Source: Coraliomargarita algicola (lineage in GTDB: Bacteria > Verrucomicrobiota > Verrucomicrobiia > Opitutales > Coraliomargaritaceae). From it: a stretch of DNA of 64,000 nucleotides. The position numbers and the translations under genes are program-made. The number at the start of each line of letters is the position of its first letter. Position 1 is the stretch's first letter. The DNA is taken from positions 3,747,001-3,811,000 of the forward strand of contig NZ_CP138858.1 of assembly GCF_033878955.1 (NCBI RefSeq), written 5' to 3'. A model generated the notes under the pieces. It was not told the origin of the DNA. It was given only the letters and a program-made list of their open reading frames with translations, and did not search any database. Shown piece by piece: positions 17,675-27,459 of the stretch.

Positions 17675-19072
17675 TTAGCTGAGGTTTAGATAGTTTGCTG
17701 CATTCTCGTAGCAGAGGGCGCGAACGAGCTGGCTAAGTGCCGCAAAGTTATTTGGCAAGTGGCCTGCCTCGACTTGTTCACTGATCCATGCGCACAGGAC
17801 TCGGCGGAAATACTCATGACGCACCATGGACAATAGACTGCGGGAGTCGGTAGTCATGCCGATAAAACTGTGTAAGATTCCGTACCGAGAAAGTTGATAC
17901 AAGTGCTCGCGTATGCCCAGATCATGGTCATTGAACCACCATGCTGGGCCCAGTTGCACCAGGCCAGCAATGTCATCGCTGGCGTAGGAGCCAGTTAGCG
18001 TGGCCAGGGGAGCATAGTCGTTAGGGTTGAGCGGATAGAGAATGGTGCGTGGTAGTTGGCCGTGAGCTTCGACTTGGTCGAGAAAGCGGCATAAACTGGG
18101 AATGTCGGTGGTGTTGCCGATACTCGCATAGCCGCCCGCTGGGCCGGCTAATTGACGGAGGCGACTGCTTGTGGCGCGTTGTGCTCCGATGTGGAGTTGT
18201 AGTGTCCAACCGCGTCTTGCATAGGCGATTCCTAGTTGCAGTAGCATGCCTGAGCGTAGTGCTTGTTGGGCATTATGTGAGAGAGCTTGGCCCTGTAGGT
18301 GTTGATTAAGGAGTTGTTGGGTTGTGCTTGGATTGACTGTTTCGTAATGGAAGTCGTCGAGAGCATGATCGGATAGGCGGCATTTGAGCGCGTCGAAGAC
18401 ATCGAGCCTTTGTTCGATGGCTGCCCAGAAGGTTTCAGCATCCGTTATCTGGCGGGATGTGAGGCTCGCGAGTTGTTGCACCCAATCCAGGTGATGGGCT
18501 TGATCGACTGCACAGATGTCGTCTGCTCGCAGTGAGGGAAACACGGCGACGCTGTAGTCTGATTGCGCCAGTTGTTCATGTGCGGATAAGTCGTCCAGCA
18601 GGCGATCGGAAGTGCAAACAGTTGTGACGCCCAGGCGATTGAGTAGCCCGCGTGCGGAGTAGCTGGGGCGGGTTAGTTGTTTATTACAGCTAGTCCAGAT
18701 GGTGTCTGCACTGTGTGGATCGAGTGGGGTCTCAATTTGAAAATATCGTTGGAGTTCGAGCGATGTCCACGCATGCAAGGGACCACCGATTGTTTGCGGC
18801 AGCGTTTGCGCCCAGTGGTTGAATTTGATCCGGTCTGAACAATTGCCGGTGATTTCGTATTCGGGCACTCCAGCGATTCGCATCGCCCGGTGTTTATAAG
18901 GGTCACTGGATACCCAGAGTTGGGCGATATTATCAAATTGATGATTGTCGGCCAGTGCGCGAGTATCCAAATGATTATGGAAATCAATAATTGGTAAGCC
19001 TGCCGCGACTTCATGGAAGAGACGGCGAGCAATTGGTTTATGGAGTAGGCGTTGGTCGTGGTCAGTAGACAT
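17675..19072 (-). CDS. uxaC: Uronate (glucuronate) isomerase
   Basis: 465 residues, close to the 470 of E. coli UxaC, an amidohydrolase-fold enzyme turning glucuronate into fructuronate (and galacturonate into tagaturonate). The metal-binding N-terminal motif PIIDFHNHLD is near residues 28-37. Further family segments are the Trp-rich DKHRAMRIAG-type region (here DPYKHRAMRIAG), VTTVCTSDRLLDDL, LQLHIGAQRAT near the barrel centre, and FIGMTTDSRSLLS near the C-terminus. It is second in the leftward operon after uxuA, with a 37-bp gap. Confidence 0.93.
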   Translation of the reverse strand: MSTDHDQRLLHKPIARRLFHEVAAGLPIIDFHNHLDTRALADNHQFDNIAQLWVSSDPYKHRAMRIAGVPEYEITGNCSDRIKFNHWAQTLPQTIGGPLHAWTSLELQRYFQIETPLDPHSADTIWTSCNKQLTRPSYSARGLLNRLGVTTVCTSDRLLDDLSAHEQLAQSDYSVAVFPSLRADDICAVDQAHHLDWVQQLASLTSRQITDAETFWAAIEQRLDVFDALKCRLSDHALDDFHYETVNPSTTQQLLNQHLQGQALSHNAQQALRSGMLLQLGIAYARRGWTLQLHIGAQRATSSRLRQLAGPAGGYASIGNTTDIPSLCRFLDQVEAHGQLPRTILYPLNPNDYAPLATLTGSYASDDIAGLVQLGPAWWFNDHDLGIREHLYQLSRYGILHSFIGMTTDSRSLLSMVRHEYFRRVLCAWISEQVEAGHLPNNFAALSQLVRALCYENAANYLNLS

Positions 19073-19109
19073 TGCGTGTTGAGTGTGGCTTTGCTAATCG
19101 ATTGCGGCG

Positions 19110-20078
19110 TTAGCAGTATTGGATGTGATGAGCGTCGAGTATACCTTTCAGGTAGCCGACGGCGAATAAGCGACCGAGCTGAGCATAGCCGTGTGGCGCA
19201 TTTTCCTCGCCGGCCATTGAGGGAACGTGGTCGACTCGGATCGGGCCGTTGAAGCCGAGGGCATGGTAGTGTGCTAGTATGGCAGCCATATCGGTGGGAC
19301 CATTGTCGTGAAATGTTTCGGTAAAGTCTTCACGGGTGCCTTCGACATCTCGGAAATGCACGAAAACGATACGTTTGGCAAAGCGCTCTGCCGTGCTAAA
19401 GATGTCCTCGCCCATCGCTCGAAAATTGGCTTGGCAGTAGGTGATGCCATGGGCGGGGGAGCTGCTGAGGGACATCGCTTTTTCAAAGGCATCGGCGGAG
19501 TTAAATATCCGTCCGACACCGCGTAACGGAGAGAGTGGAGGGTCGTCGGGGTGGAGCCCCATTTGCACACCAGCTGCCTCGGCGATGGGGTGGACAGCTT
19601 CGATGAAGTAACGATAATTCTCCCATAATGCGCTCTCTGAAATCTGGAGTTCCGGGGCGATCGGCTTTGTTTCGACTGCGGAGAGTCGGAAGCGGTTGGA
19701 GATGGCGCCACCACGGATCGGCACGGCTGGATCCGTGCGAAACCAACCGATGCTGGCCATGAAGTTGTAGCATAGCAGAGGGATTTCGAGTTGTCCCATA
19801 TTACGCAACATTTGTTGATAACGGGCAATGTCGGCATCACGGCCGGGGAGGCCTAGTTTGATGCGTTGCATGTCGAACTCGTCGCCTTCCAAGCCATAGA
19901 GGCGAATGCCTGCGGCTGTGAATCGATCTTTGATGGTGCGAAGTGCGGTCAAATTATCTGGGGCTGCAAGCTTGGTGAGTTCGGGGGCGCATTTGCAGAT
20001 CGCATGATTGATGCCTATTTGTTTGGCTAGTTGCCATGAGCGGTCTGGTTGGGCAGGAAGAAAATCTGTTAGGATCAT
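19110..20078 (-). CDS. uxuA: Mannonate dehydratase
   Basis: 322 residues; it dehydrates D-mannonate to 2-keto-3-deoxygluconate. UxuA proteins are TIM-barrel enzymes of about 345-395 residues, so this is a short form, missing part of the loops rather than a domain. Recognisable segments are GINHAICK near the N-terminus, LCYNFMASIGWFRTDP, MGLHPDDPPLSPLRGVGRI (the substrate and metal loop), ANFRAMGEDIF, RIVFVHFRDVEGT and DHVPSMAGEE. First gene of the operon. Its 5' side faces the LacI-type regulator across about 130 bp containing a dyad operator. Confidence 0.92.
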   Translation of the reverse strand: MILTDFLPAQPDRSWQLAKQIGINHAICKCAPELTKLAAPDNLTALRTIKDRFTAAGIRLYGLEGDEFDMQRIKLGLPGRDADIARYQQMLRNMGQLEIPLLCYNFMASIGWFRTDPAVPIRGGAISNRFRLSAVETKPIAPELQISESALWENYRYFIEAVHPIAEAAGVQMGLHPDDPPLSPLRGVGRIFNSADAFEKAMSLSSSPAHGITYCQANFRAMGEDIFSTAERFAKRIVFVHFRDVEGTREDFTETFHDNGPTDMAAILAHYHALGFNGPIRVDHVPSMAGEENAPHGYAQLGRLFAVGYLKGILDAHHIQYC

Positions 20079-20182
20079 GGGGCGGGTGAATTCGTGGAGC
20101 TGGTCTGTTGGTGGCTGAGCTTATGTTCTTTTAATTTCGCCATAGTATTTTATCGAGCGGGACTAGTTTCAATATTGCAGGA

Positions 20183-20197
20183 AGTGAACAGTTCACT
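20183..20197. promoter_or_regulatory. Candidate LacI-type operator of the hexuronate operon
   Basis: Perfect 15-bp dyad AGTGAAC-A-GTTCACT between divergent uxuA and the LacI-family gene, 11 bp before the regulator start at 20209. The size and odd-centred symmetry fit LacI-family half sites. ACTAGT occurs 20 bp before it (20162) and again at its end (20196). Assignment to the adjacent regulator is inference. Confidence 0.6.
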
Positions 20198-20208
20198 AGT
20201 GTGGTGAT

Positions 20209-21258
20209 ATGGAGCAGGGAGCCGAAGCCCGGGGAGGGCGTGTGAGCATGCGAATGATTGCGGAAAAGGCAGGCGTTTCGCTGGCCACGGTCTCGTATGC
20301 CTTGCAGGGGAGTACTAAGGTCTCGACGGCGACACGTCGCTCGATTGAAAGGCTGGCACAAGAGCTCGGCTATGTCTCCAACCCCTTGATACGGCAAGGA
20401 ATGGTGCAGATTCGCAGTACCAGCGAGCGGCGCGTGCGCTCAAATTTGGCCTATCTCAGCATCGAGCCCATTGGGGAGCTTCTGCATCATCGGCGTCTAT
20501 TAGGGGCTTGCCGTAAGCAGGCGCAAGTCTTGGGCTACCATATCGAAGCTTTTCAATTTGGTGAGCAGGCTAGTGAGAATCAAAGGCTGGCGCAGATCTT
20601 AATCGCACGCGGGGTCAGAGGCTTGTTGCTGGCGCCTTCGGATGATGTGGTGGGTGCATTTGAGTTTCCGTGGGCGGAGTTTGCGAGTTTAGAGTTGGGG
20701 TATTCCATGGGGTCATTTCGGCATCATCGTGTTTCCCTGGACTATTGGCAGATATTAACTGAAAGCCTAACACATTTGGCCCAGGCCGGTTATCGTAGGA
20801 TTGCATTTGTGGGGCAAAAGCACGGTATTCGGCGCACCAATTACCGCTATGAGGCCGCCTATTTGTTGCATCGCAAGGAGCGCAGCTTTGGTTCGATTTT
20901 GTTGCCTCATTGGGTGTATGAGCACATGGATCCGTGCAAGTTCGAGTCTTGGCTGGAGCGGGCTCGTCCCGATGTCATTGTCAGTCAGGATAATCATTTG
21001 TTTGAATTTTTGAAGTCGTTCAATGGCTCTGGACGTGGGCGGGTGGACTTTTGCTCACTTTTGATTCAAGAGCCGAACTCCGCATTGTCCGGTATGTTGG
21101 TGAGTCTGGATTCGACTGCTGAGACTGCGGTCGACTTTCTTGCGCGGCGGGTCGAGTCGGGGGATTGGGGGCTTCCGGCGGCCCCCGTTTGTTTAAGTGT
21201 CGCGAGTCGCTGGCAGACCGGTGCCACTCTTTCGCGAGTTATAAGCCCCGGGGCGTGA
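20209..21258 (+). CDS. LacI-family transcriptional regulator, probable hexuronate operon repressor
   Basis: 349 residues. The helix-turn-helix is at about 13-60: MRMIAEKAGVSLATVSYALQ with the LacI hinge leucine region ERLAQELGYVSNPLIR. Residues 65-345 form the periplasmic-binding-like effector domain, although less typical than in classic LacI proteins, with a SLELGYSMGSF region and a late VSLDSTAETAVDFLARR segment. The ATG at 20209 adds 13 residues before the HTH; an ATG at about 20248 would also work. It is divergent from uxuA-uxaC-SDR and is expected to sense a uronate or intermediate (inference). valS follows in the same direction but is probably a separate transcript. Confidence 0.85.
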   Translation: MEQGAEARGGRVSMRMIAEKAGVSLATVSYALQGSTKVSTATRRSIERLAQELGYVSNPLIRQGMVQIRSTSERRVRSNLAYLSIEPIGELLHHRRLLGACRKQAQVLGYHIEAFQFGEQASENQRLAQILIARGVRGLLLAPSDDVVGAFEFPWAEFASLELGYSMGSFRHHRVSLDYWQILTESLTHLAQAGYRRIAFVGQKHGIRRTNYRYEAAYLLHRKERSFGSILLPHWVYEHMDPCKFESWLERARPDVIVSQDNHLFEFLKSFNGSGRGRVDFCSLLIQEPNSALSGMLVSLDSTAETAVDFLARRVESGDWGLPAAPVCLSVASRWQTGATLSRVISPGA

Positions 21259-21365
21259 GCGATGTGAGCACTGTCGCTGACACCGGGCTTCGTGGATCGG
21301 TCGACTTTCTTGCTTGAAAGCCGCTGCCAGCGCGACACTTTGAGCTGCTTTCCAAATTTTCCGCT

Positions 21366-24104
21366 ATGTCTGAGATCTCTAAAGCCTACGAACCGAAAGA
21401 AGTTGAACAACGCTGGTATGCCAACTGGCTGGAAGCTGGATGCTTTAAAGCAGTGGCGGACGCGGAGCGTGAGCCGTATGCGATCATGATCCCGCCCCCG
21501 AATGTGACGGGGATGCTGCACATGGGCCACGTCTTGGACAATACCTTGCAGGACATCTTCGTGCGCCGCGCTCGTCTCGAAGGTAAGGCTGTGCTTTGGC
21601 AACCAGGCACTGACCATGCCGGCATCGCCACGCAGACCAAGGTTGAAAAGCAGATTCGTGAGGCCACCGGCCAAACGAAATACGATCTGGGGCGGGAAGC
21701 TTTCTTGGATAAAGTCTGGGAGTTTCGTGAGCAGTCGGGCGGTGTCATTTTAAATCAATTACAGAAATTGGGTGCGTCCTGCGACTGGGACCGCACTAGT
21801 TTCACGCTCGATGAAGACTACAGTAAGGCCGTTTTGGATGCCTTTGTTAAGTTTTACAAACGCGGCTATATTTATCGTGGCAAGCGCATGGTTAACTGGT
21901 GCCCCGCCACCCACACCGCACTCTCGGACGAAGAGGTGAATATGAAGCCGCAGAATGGCTTCTTTTACAAAATGCGCTATGAGTTGGTCGAGGCCGATGG
22001 TGAGCGCACGCATTTGGAAATTTCCACCACGCGTCCGGAAACACTGATGGGGGACTCTGCGGTGGCGGTGCATCCTGAGGATGAGCGTTATAAGCATTTG
22101 ATCGGTAAAACCGTCTGGCGCCCCTTCCCGAAGGCAGAAATTCCGATCATTGGCGACGAGTATGTTGACCGTGAGTTCGGCACCGGTTGCTTGAAGGTGA
22201 CACCTGCGCACGATAAGAATGACTTCGAGATCGGGCAGCGTCACAATCTTGAAATGATCGAAGTGATCGATGCCCAAGGAAAGCTCAACGAGCTGGCGGG
22301 AGAAGAGTTTAACGGAATGGACCGCTTTAAGGCTCGCAAAGTCGCGGCGCAGAAGTTGGAAGACATGGGGCTTTTGATCGAGCGTGAGCCTTATGAAAAC
22401 ACGGTTGGATTCTCTGAACGTGGCGATGTGCCGATCGAGCCGCGTCTTTCGGAGCAGTGGTTCCTCAAGTATCCTAAGGTGGAAGAAGCGAAGCGTGCGG
22501 TCGAAAACGGCACCATCAAATTTCACCCGGATCGTTGGAAGAAGACTTACCTACATTGGCTCAATGGCATTCAGGACTGGTGCATCAGCCGCCAACTCTG
22601 GTGGGGCCACCGTATCCCGGTCTGGTACAAGAAAGGCTTCGAGCGCACGGAGCTTGATTTTGAAAATCCGGAGCACGTGCACGTATCGGTCGAAGGTCCC
22701 GCTGATCCTGAAAACTGGGAGCAGGAAGAGGACGTGCTCGATACCTGGGCTTCCTCATACCTCTGGCCAATGGCCAACCTTGGTTGGCCCGAGCCGACTG
22801 CGGAACAGCAAAAGGAACTCGATTTCTGGTACCCGACGTCCACCTTGGTCACCGGCTTCGACATCATTTTCTTCTGGGTGGCCCGCATGATTATGGCTGG
22901 CATCGAGCTTTACGGTGAGGATGCCAAGGACTTGTCCGACGAAGAGATCGCCAAGCGTATTCCGTTTAAGAATATCTTTATCCACGGCCTGATCCGTGAT
23001 GAGAAGGGGCGTAAAATGTCGAAATCGCTCGGCAACTCGCCTGATCCGCTCGACTTGATCGCTAAGTATGGCGCCGACGGCCTACGCTTTGGTATCTGTA
23101 ATATCGCGCCTTCAGGCTCCGATATTCTCTTCTCGGAAGAGCGCATTCAGATCGGCCGTAACTTCTGTAATAAGCTTTGGAACGCGGTGCGCTTCCGTCA
23201 AATGTCAGGCCCGATGGCTGACAATTCTAGCTTCGAAGCCATTATTAGCCGCATCCATTCGGACCTGTTCGACGATTACGATCACTGGATCCTGGGCCGT
23301 TTGCAGCAGGTAACTGCCGATGTCGAAAAGTGCTTTGCTAATTATGAAATCTCGCCACTCACACACCAGATTTACGCCTTCTTCTGGGGCGATTTCTGTG
23401 ATTGGTATGTGGAAGCTTCCAAGGGCAAACTCAAGGGCAGCGAAGAGCTGCGGGATAACTGCCTCGCCATTCAAGACTTGGTCATTCGCCAAGTGCTGCA
23501 ACTTGCGAACCCGATCATTCCTCACATCACGGAAGAACTCTGGAAGGGCTTGGGCTACGATGAAGTGGTGCCCTATATTCAAAATACTACGCTGACGACG
23601 GCGTTGACGCTGGAAGAGCGCGTATCCGTGGATTTCGATTCCATCGAACGTGTGACTCAGCTGCAGGAGCTGATCTCGCAAGCACGTGCGCTTAAGGCGC
23701 AATACAACCTGGCTAGCAAGCGCGACGTCGCTGTGTTCTACGGTGCCGAAGGTGCCGCGGCCGCAGTGATCGCAGATAACGCCAGCCTGATTCAAACGCT
23801 GGCGGGCTTGGGCACTTTAGATGCGATCGGCGATAAGTCTTCCGACGGCTTGCCTGCGGTGGTGACGCCGCTGGGCTCGCTCTACTTAGATCTGAGCAGC
23901 AGTATCGACGTCGAGGCCGAGAAAGCGCGCCTAACTAAGGAGCTGGAGAAGCTTAATAAGTTGGTCGCGGTCGGTGAAAATAAGTTGAAGAACCCGAAGT
24001 TTGTTGAAAGCGCCCCCGCGAAAGTGGTCGAAGGGGCTCGTAAGCAACTGGCGGAGACCACCGAAAAGCGCGATGAAACGCTGCGCATTTTGGAGAGCTT
24101 GTAG
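21366..24104 (+). CDS. valS: Valyl-tRNA synthetase
   Basis: 912-residue class I synthetase charging tRNA-Val. The HIGH motif is HMGHV near residue 50 (in PPPNVTGMLHMGHV), and KMSKS is near 549 (GRKMSKSLGNSPDPLD). The editing domain insert is present (TTRPETLMGDSAVAVHPED). The C-terminal 70 residues are a charged coiled coil (KARLTKELEKLNKLVAVGEN), the tRNA-binding arm typical of ValRS. Length is normal. The leader before the ATG is pyrimidine-rich (GCTTTCCAAATTTTCCGCT). The MATE gene follows in the same frame after a 3-bp to 42-bp gap. Confidence 0.97.
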   Translation: MSEISKAYEPKEVEQRWYANWLEAGCFKAVADAEREPYAIMIPPPNVTGMLHMGHVLDNTLQDIFVRRARLEGKAVLWQPGTDHAGIATQTKVEKQIREATGQTKYDLGREAFLDKVWEFREQSGGVILNQLQKLGASCDWDRTSFTLDEDYSKAVLDAFVKFYKRGYIYRGKRMVNWCPATHTALSDEEVNMKPQNGFFYKMRYELVEADGERTHLEISTTRPETLMGDSAVAVHPEDERYKHLIGKTVWRPFPKAEIPIIGDEYVDREFGTGCLKVTPAHDKNDFEIGQRHNLEMIEVIDAQGKLNELAGEEFNGMDRFKARKVAAQKLEDMGLLIEREPYENTVGFSERGDVPIEPRLSEQWFLKYPKVEEAKRAVENGTIKFHPDRWKKTYLHWLNGIQDWCISRQLWWGHRIPVWYKKGFERTELDFENPEHVHVSVEGPADPENWEQEEDVLDTWASSYLWPMANLGWPEPTAEQQKELDFWYPTSTLVTGFDIIFFWVARMIMAGIELYGEDAKDLSDEEIAKRIPFKNIFIHGLIRDEKGRKMSKSLGNSPDPLDLIAKYGADGLRFGICNIAPSGSDILFSEERIQIGRNFCNKLWNAVRFRQMSGPMADNSSFEAIISRIHSDLFDDYDHWILGRLQQVTADVEKCFANYEISPLTHQIYAFFWGDFCDWYVEASKGKLKGSEELRDNCLAIQDLVIRQVLQLANPIIPHITEELWKGLGYDEVVPYIQNTTLTTALTLEERVSVDFDSIERVTQLQELISQARALKAQYNLASKRDVAVFYGAEGAAAAVIADNASLIQTLAGLGTLDAIGDKSSDGLPAVVTPLGSLYLDLSSSIDVEAEKARLTKELEKLNKLVAVGENKLKNPKFVESAPAKVVEGARKQLAETTEKRDETLRILESL

Positions 24105-24146
24105 ACGCTGAAAACGCTCCTTCAAGAAAATCGTAAAACGCTGGCT

Positions 24147-25451
24147 TTGGCACTGCCCATGATTGCTGGGCAGCTGAGTCAGATGCTGCTCGGCTTGGCC
24201 GATACTATGATGATCGGCCGAGTCGGCACCGTTGAGCTGGCGGCTGTGGCCTTTGTAAATTCGCTTTTCTTTTTGGGCTTCGCGCTCGCGAGTGGTCTCT
24301 TTGCGGCGGTTTCGGTGCGGGTTTCACACGCCTTTGGCAGTGCTCGGCCTGAGTCCATCAGCGGCTCGCTGCGGCATGGCTTGTTGCTGTCGCTGCTCTT
24401 TGGGCTCTTTCTCTCGCTGGCCTATCTCGGCTTGAGCTTTCGGCTCGACTGGTTCCGGCAGCCGCCTGAAGTCACGGAATTGAGCGGCTCTTACTTTCGC
24501 TGGCTGGCGCTTTCCTATCTTCCGATGGTGCCGATGCTGACTTTGAAGAGCTTTTCCGAGGCGCTGAATAAGCCCTGGCCGGTGCTCTGGCTGATGCTGG
24601 GCACCGTGGTGCTGAATGTGTGGCTTAACTATCTGCTTATCTTTGGCAATGCCGGCTTGCCCGCCATGGGCTTGGATGGGGCCGGCTGTGCCACCTTCTT
24701 GGCGCGCTGCGCCGGCTTTGTGGCAGTATTTGTTTATATTTGTAAATCACCACAGATGCGTCCGCGCTTGCCCGCGCGTTGGTGCGCGCCTATCGATTGG
24801 TCGGTCGTCCGTTACCTAGTGAAATTAGGGCTGCCGATCTCCTTGCAAGTTTCTTTGGAGTTTGCGGTGTTTGCCGCCTGTTCACTGCTAATGGGGCAAT
24901 TTGGCAGCACCACCTTGGCGGCGCATCAGATCGCTTTCACTTGTTCCTCGACTGCGTTTATGCTGCCCTTGGGCTTGTCCATGGCTTTGACCATTCGGGT
25001 GGGGCATGCTGTGGGCGCGCAGCAGTGGGTGAGTTGCCGTCGCATGATTTTGGGAGCACTCTTAATGATTACGGGCGCGATGTCGCTGACTGGCGCAGTG
25101 TTTGTTGGCTTTGGCAGTGAGCTGGCGGCGAGCTTTACGCTCGATCAAGATGTGGTACGTATGACCGCTGCCTTCTTAGTGGTGGTGGCGATTTATCAAG
25201 GTTTTGATGGGATTCAAGTGATTAGTATGTCGGCGCTGCGGGGGATGCATGATGTCTATGTGCCGACTTGGATTAACTTCGGGAATTTCTTTTTGTTCGC
25301 GGTGCCACTCGGGATCGTGCTGGCCTTTTTTGTTGGTCTGGGCGGCATCGGGCTGTGGTATGGCGTGGCCACCGGAATGTGTGTGTCGGCGATTGTGCTT
25401 ACGACACGGCTGCGGCTGATTCTAAGACGGCAGTCGGCGCCAACATCCTAA
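24147..25451 (+). CDS. MATE-family multidrug/Na+ antiporter
   Basis: About 434 residues with 12 predicted membrane helices and the two MatE halves; it would export cationic drugs or metabolites using Na+ or H+. Family signs are LPMIAGQLSQMLLGLADTMM at the start (first helix with the conserved Asp) and the second half GLPISLQVSLEF. The start is uncertain. TTG at 24147 is the first ordinary start codon after the in-frame valS stop, but a CTG at 24108 (after a GGAG 12 bp before) would add the natural amphipathic segment KTLLQENRKTLALA. The gene is cotranscribed with valS by spacing. Confidence 0.88.
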   Translation: MALPMIAGQLSQMLLGLADTMMIGRVGTVELAAVAFVNSLFFLGFALASGLFAAVSVRVSHAFGSARPESISGSLRHGLLLSLLFGLFLSLAYLGLSFRLDWFRQPPEVTELSGSYFRWLALSYLPMVPMLTLKSFSEALNKPWPVLWLMLGTVVLNVWLNYLLIFGNAGLPAMGLDGAGCATFLARCAGFVAVFVYICKSPQMRPRLPARWCAPIDWSVVRYLVKLGLPISLQVSLEFAVFAACSLLMGQFGSTTLAAHQIAFTCSSTAFMLPLGLSMALTIRVGHAVGAQQWVSCRRMILGALLMITGAMSLTGAVFVGFGSELAASFTLDQDVVRMTAAFLVVVAIYQGFDGIQVISMSALRGMHDVYVPTWINFGNFFLFAVPLGIVLAFFVGLGGIGLWYGVATGMCVSAIVLTTRLRLILRRQSAPTS

Positions 25452-25533
25452 CAGTGGGCCGGTCAAAATATGACCTGTTGGTGCTGCTTGCGTTTTTCAC
25501 TTAGCTGCACATTTACTCAGTGTGACATCCGCT

Positions 25534-26388
25534 ATGAAAAAGATCCGTATCCACCACATCACAGAATACACGTTTTCGACACCCGTGGAGTTGACGGAAC
25601 ACCGTCTACTGCTGCGCCCACGCGAGGGGCACGATATTCGGATACAATCATCGCGCCTGGATGTGAGCCCGCATGCCCAAACCAAGTGGTACCGCGATAT
25701 TTACGGAAATTCGGTCGGGCTGTTGTCTTTAAAAGAGCGCGCCGATACACTCCGAATTGAGAGTGAAGTGGTGATTGAGCACTATGCCGAGCGCCCGCTG
25801 GACTTTGTGGTGGATCAACGTGCGGTGACCTTTCCATTCCCATTTGAGCCAGAAGATCGCTTGGATCTGTTGCCCTATTGTACGCATAACTGGCCTAACC
25901 ATACCCAGCAGTTGAAGCAATGGGTTGCTCGCTTTTGGCAGCCGGGGCAATCGATTGAGACCTTTTTGCTGCTAGATCGTATGAATAAGGCCATCGTGTC
26001 TGACTTCGGCTACGGCATGCGCGAAGAGCCCGGTGTGCAAAATCCAAATGACACCTTGCGCTTGCGAACGGGGAGTTGCCGTGACTTTGCCGCCTTCTTT
26101 ATCGAGGCCTGCCGCTATCTGGGGCTTGCCGCGCGCTTTGTGAGCGGGTATCTGCACAATCCTGGTTCCAATCAGCATGGCTCGACGCATGCCTGGTCCG
26201 AGGTGTATTTGCCAGGCGCTGGTTGGGTCGGATTTGATAATACCAGCGGCCTGGTTGCTGGCACCGAGCATATTGCCACCGCGGTACATCGCCACCCTGA
26301 GGCTGTGCCGCCAGTGGCGGGCTCCTATCTGAGTCAGCAGCCAATTGATTCGAGCCTACGGGTTACAGTTGACGTCTCTCAAATCTAA
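25534..26388 (+). CDS. Transglutaminase-like cysteine protease/amidase family protein
   Basis: From the ATG at 25534 (a GTG 12 bp earlier is less likely) 284 residues. The N-terminal bacterial-transglutaminase domain begins MKKIRIHHITEYTFSTPVEL and has the HRLLLRPREGHD segment. The transglutaminase core carries the catalytic triad: Cys in LRTGSCRDFAAFF near 181, His in GSTHAWSEVYL near 219 and Asp in GWVGFDNTSG near 234. No signal peptide, so a cytoplasmic protein. The family includes putative peptidases and amidases, often encoded beside ATP-grasp peptide ligases and alpha-E genes, but none is seen here. The substrate is unknown. Confidence 0.85.
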   Translation: MKKIRIHHITEYTFSTPVELTEHRLLLRPREGHDIRIQSSRLDVSPHAQTKWYRDIYGNSVGLLSLKERADTLRIESEVVIEHYAERPLDFVVDQRAVTFPFPFEPEDRLDLLPYCTHNWPNHTQQLKQWVARFWQPGQSIETFLLLDRMNKAIVSDFGYGMREEPGVQNPNDTLRLRTGSCRDFAAFFIEACRYLGLAARFVSGYLHNPGSNQHGSTHAWSEVYLPGAGWVGFDNTSGLVAGTEHIATAVHRHPEAVPPVAGSYLSQQPIDSSLRVTVDVSQI

Positions 26389-26406
26389 CACAGGGGTTGG
26401 AGGGCT

Positions 26407-27459
26407 ATGATCGATTCGTTGGAAGGTTACAGTTATGCTGCATTGGAACAAGTGCTGGCGGATGCCGGGGTCAACCCTGTGCATGCCAAGCCGCTCTTTG
26501 GTGCGGTGCAGCGTCGGCTGGTAACTGGTGATTTGAGCGCAGCCGAGGGGATTTTGCCGCCTGTGGCGCGTTGGTTGGATTCGGAGGGCGCGCCCACGCT
26601 CTGTCCCACCGAGCAGACGGATTGCACCCCCAGTAGCGATGGTTTTACCGAGAAGTATCTCTTGCGCCTGGCCGATGGTGCCGAGGTGGAAGCAGTCCGT
26701 ATGGGCTTCCCTGGGCGCTTTACCGCCTGTCTGAGTAGTCAGGTCGGCTGCGCGATGGGCTGCGTGTTTTGTGCCACCGGGCAGATGGGCTTTTCGCGGC
26801 ATTTGACTGCGGGCGAAATTGTGGCGCAGGCACACCATGTGGAGCGTAGTTTGCGTGCGAGTCATGGGGAGCGCTTGCGTAATATCGTGATGATGGGCAT
26901 GGGCGAGCCACTGCACAATTTTGAACCATTGATGGAAGCGCTGGGGATTTTAACCGACAACCGCGGCCTCAACATCGGCCCTGCACGTGTGGCCATCAGC
27001 ACCGTCGGACATATTCCCGGCATTCAAAAGCTAGCTCGCCACCCCAAGCGCTATTCACTCGCAGTGAGCCTGCATGGCGCCAGCGATGAAGAGCGCGGTA
27101 AGCTGATCCCTGTGAATAAGAAGTGGCCACTGGCCGACCTGATCGAGGCCTGCCGTGAATATACCCAGATCAAACGGGCGCGGGTGTTCTTTGCGTGGAC
27201 TTTGATCGGTGGCGTCAATGACACGGCCGATCACGCGCGACGCTTAGCCGAATTGCTGAAGGGCATCGATGCGCATGTAAACTTGATCCCGCTCAACGCG
27301 ACCGAAGGCTACGAGGGGCAAGCGCCCGCAGAGACGAATGTGCGCGAGTTTCAGCAAATCATCCAAGACTCCGGTCTGCCCAGCACCGTGCGGCAACGCC
27401 GCGGCATCGATGTGGCCGCCGGCTGCGGTCAGCTCAAAGCTAAGCGTATAAAAAGGTAG
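26407..27459 (+). CDS. rlmN: Dual-specificity 23S rRNA/tRNA adenine-C2 methyltransferase RlmN
   Basis: 350-residue radical-SAM enzyme that methylates C2 of A2503 in 23S rRNA and A37 of some tRNAs. The cluster-binding motif CAMGCVFCATGQ (Cys-x3-Cys-x2-Cys) lies near residues 115-122. GMGEPLHNFE is the SAM-contact region. The C-terminal catalytic Cys lies in GIDVAAGCGQL, and the active Cys of the insert is in the family place. A GGAGG-like leader (GGTTGGAGGGCT) precedes the ATG. The last codons overlap a REP-type repeat (see the repeat at 27441). Confidence 0.95.
   Translation: MIDSLEGYSYAALEQVLADAGVNPVHAKPLFGAVQRRLVTGDLSAAEGILPPVARWLDSEGAPTLCPTEQTDCTPSSDGFTEKYLLRLADGAEVEAVRMGFPGRFTACLSSQVGCAMGCVFCATGQMGFSRHLTAGEIVAQAHHVERSLRASHGERLRNIVMMGMGEPLHNFEPLMEALGILTDNRGLNIGPARVAISTVGHIPGIQKLARHPKRYSLAVSLHGASDEERGKLIPVNKKWPLADLIEACREYTQIKRARVFFAWTLIGGVNDTADHARRLAELLKGIDAHVNLIPLNATEGYEGQAPAETNVREFQQIIQDSGLPSTVRQRRGIDVAAGCGQLKAKRIKR

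Noticed and set aside
21759..22526. Long antisense ORF over valS
   Set aside because: A mirror of the valS coding sequence with no own motifs.
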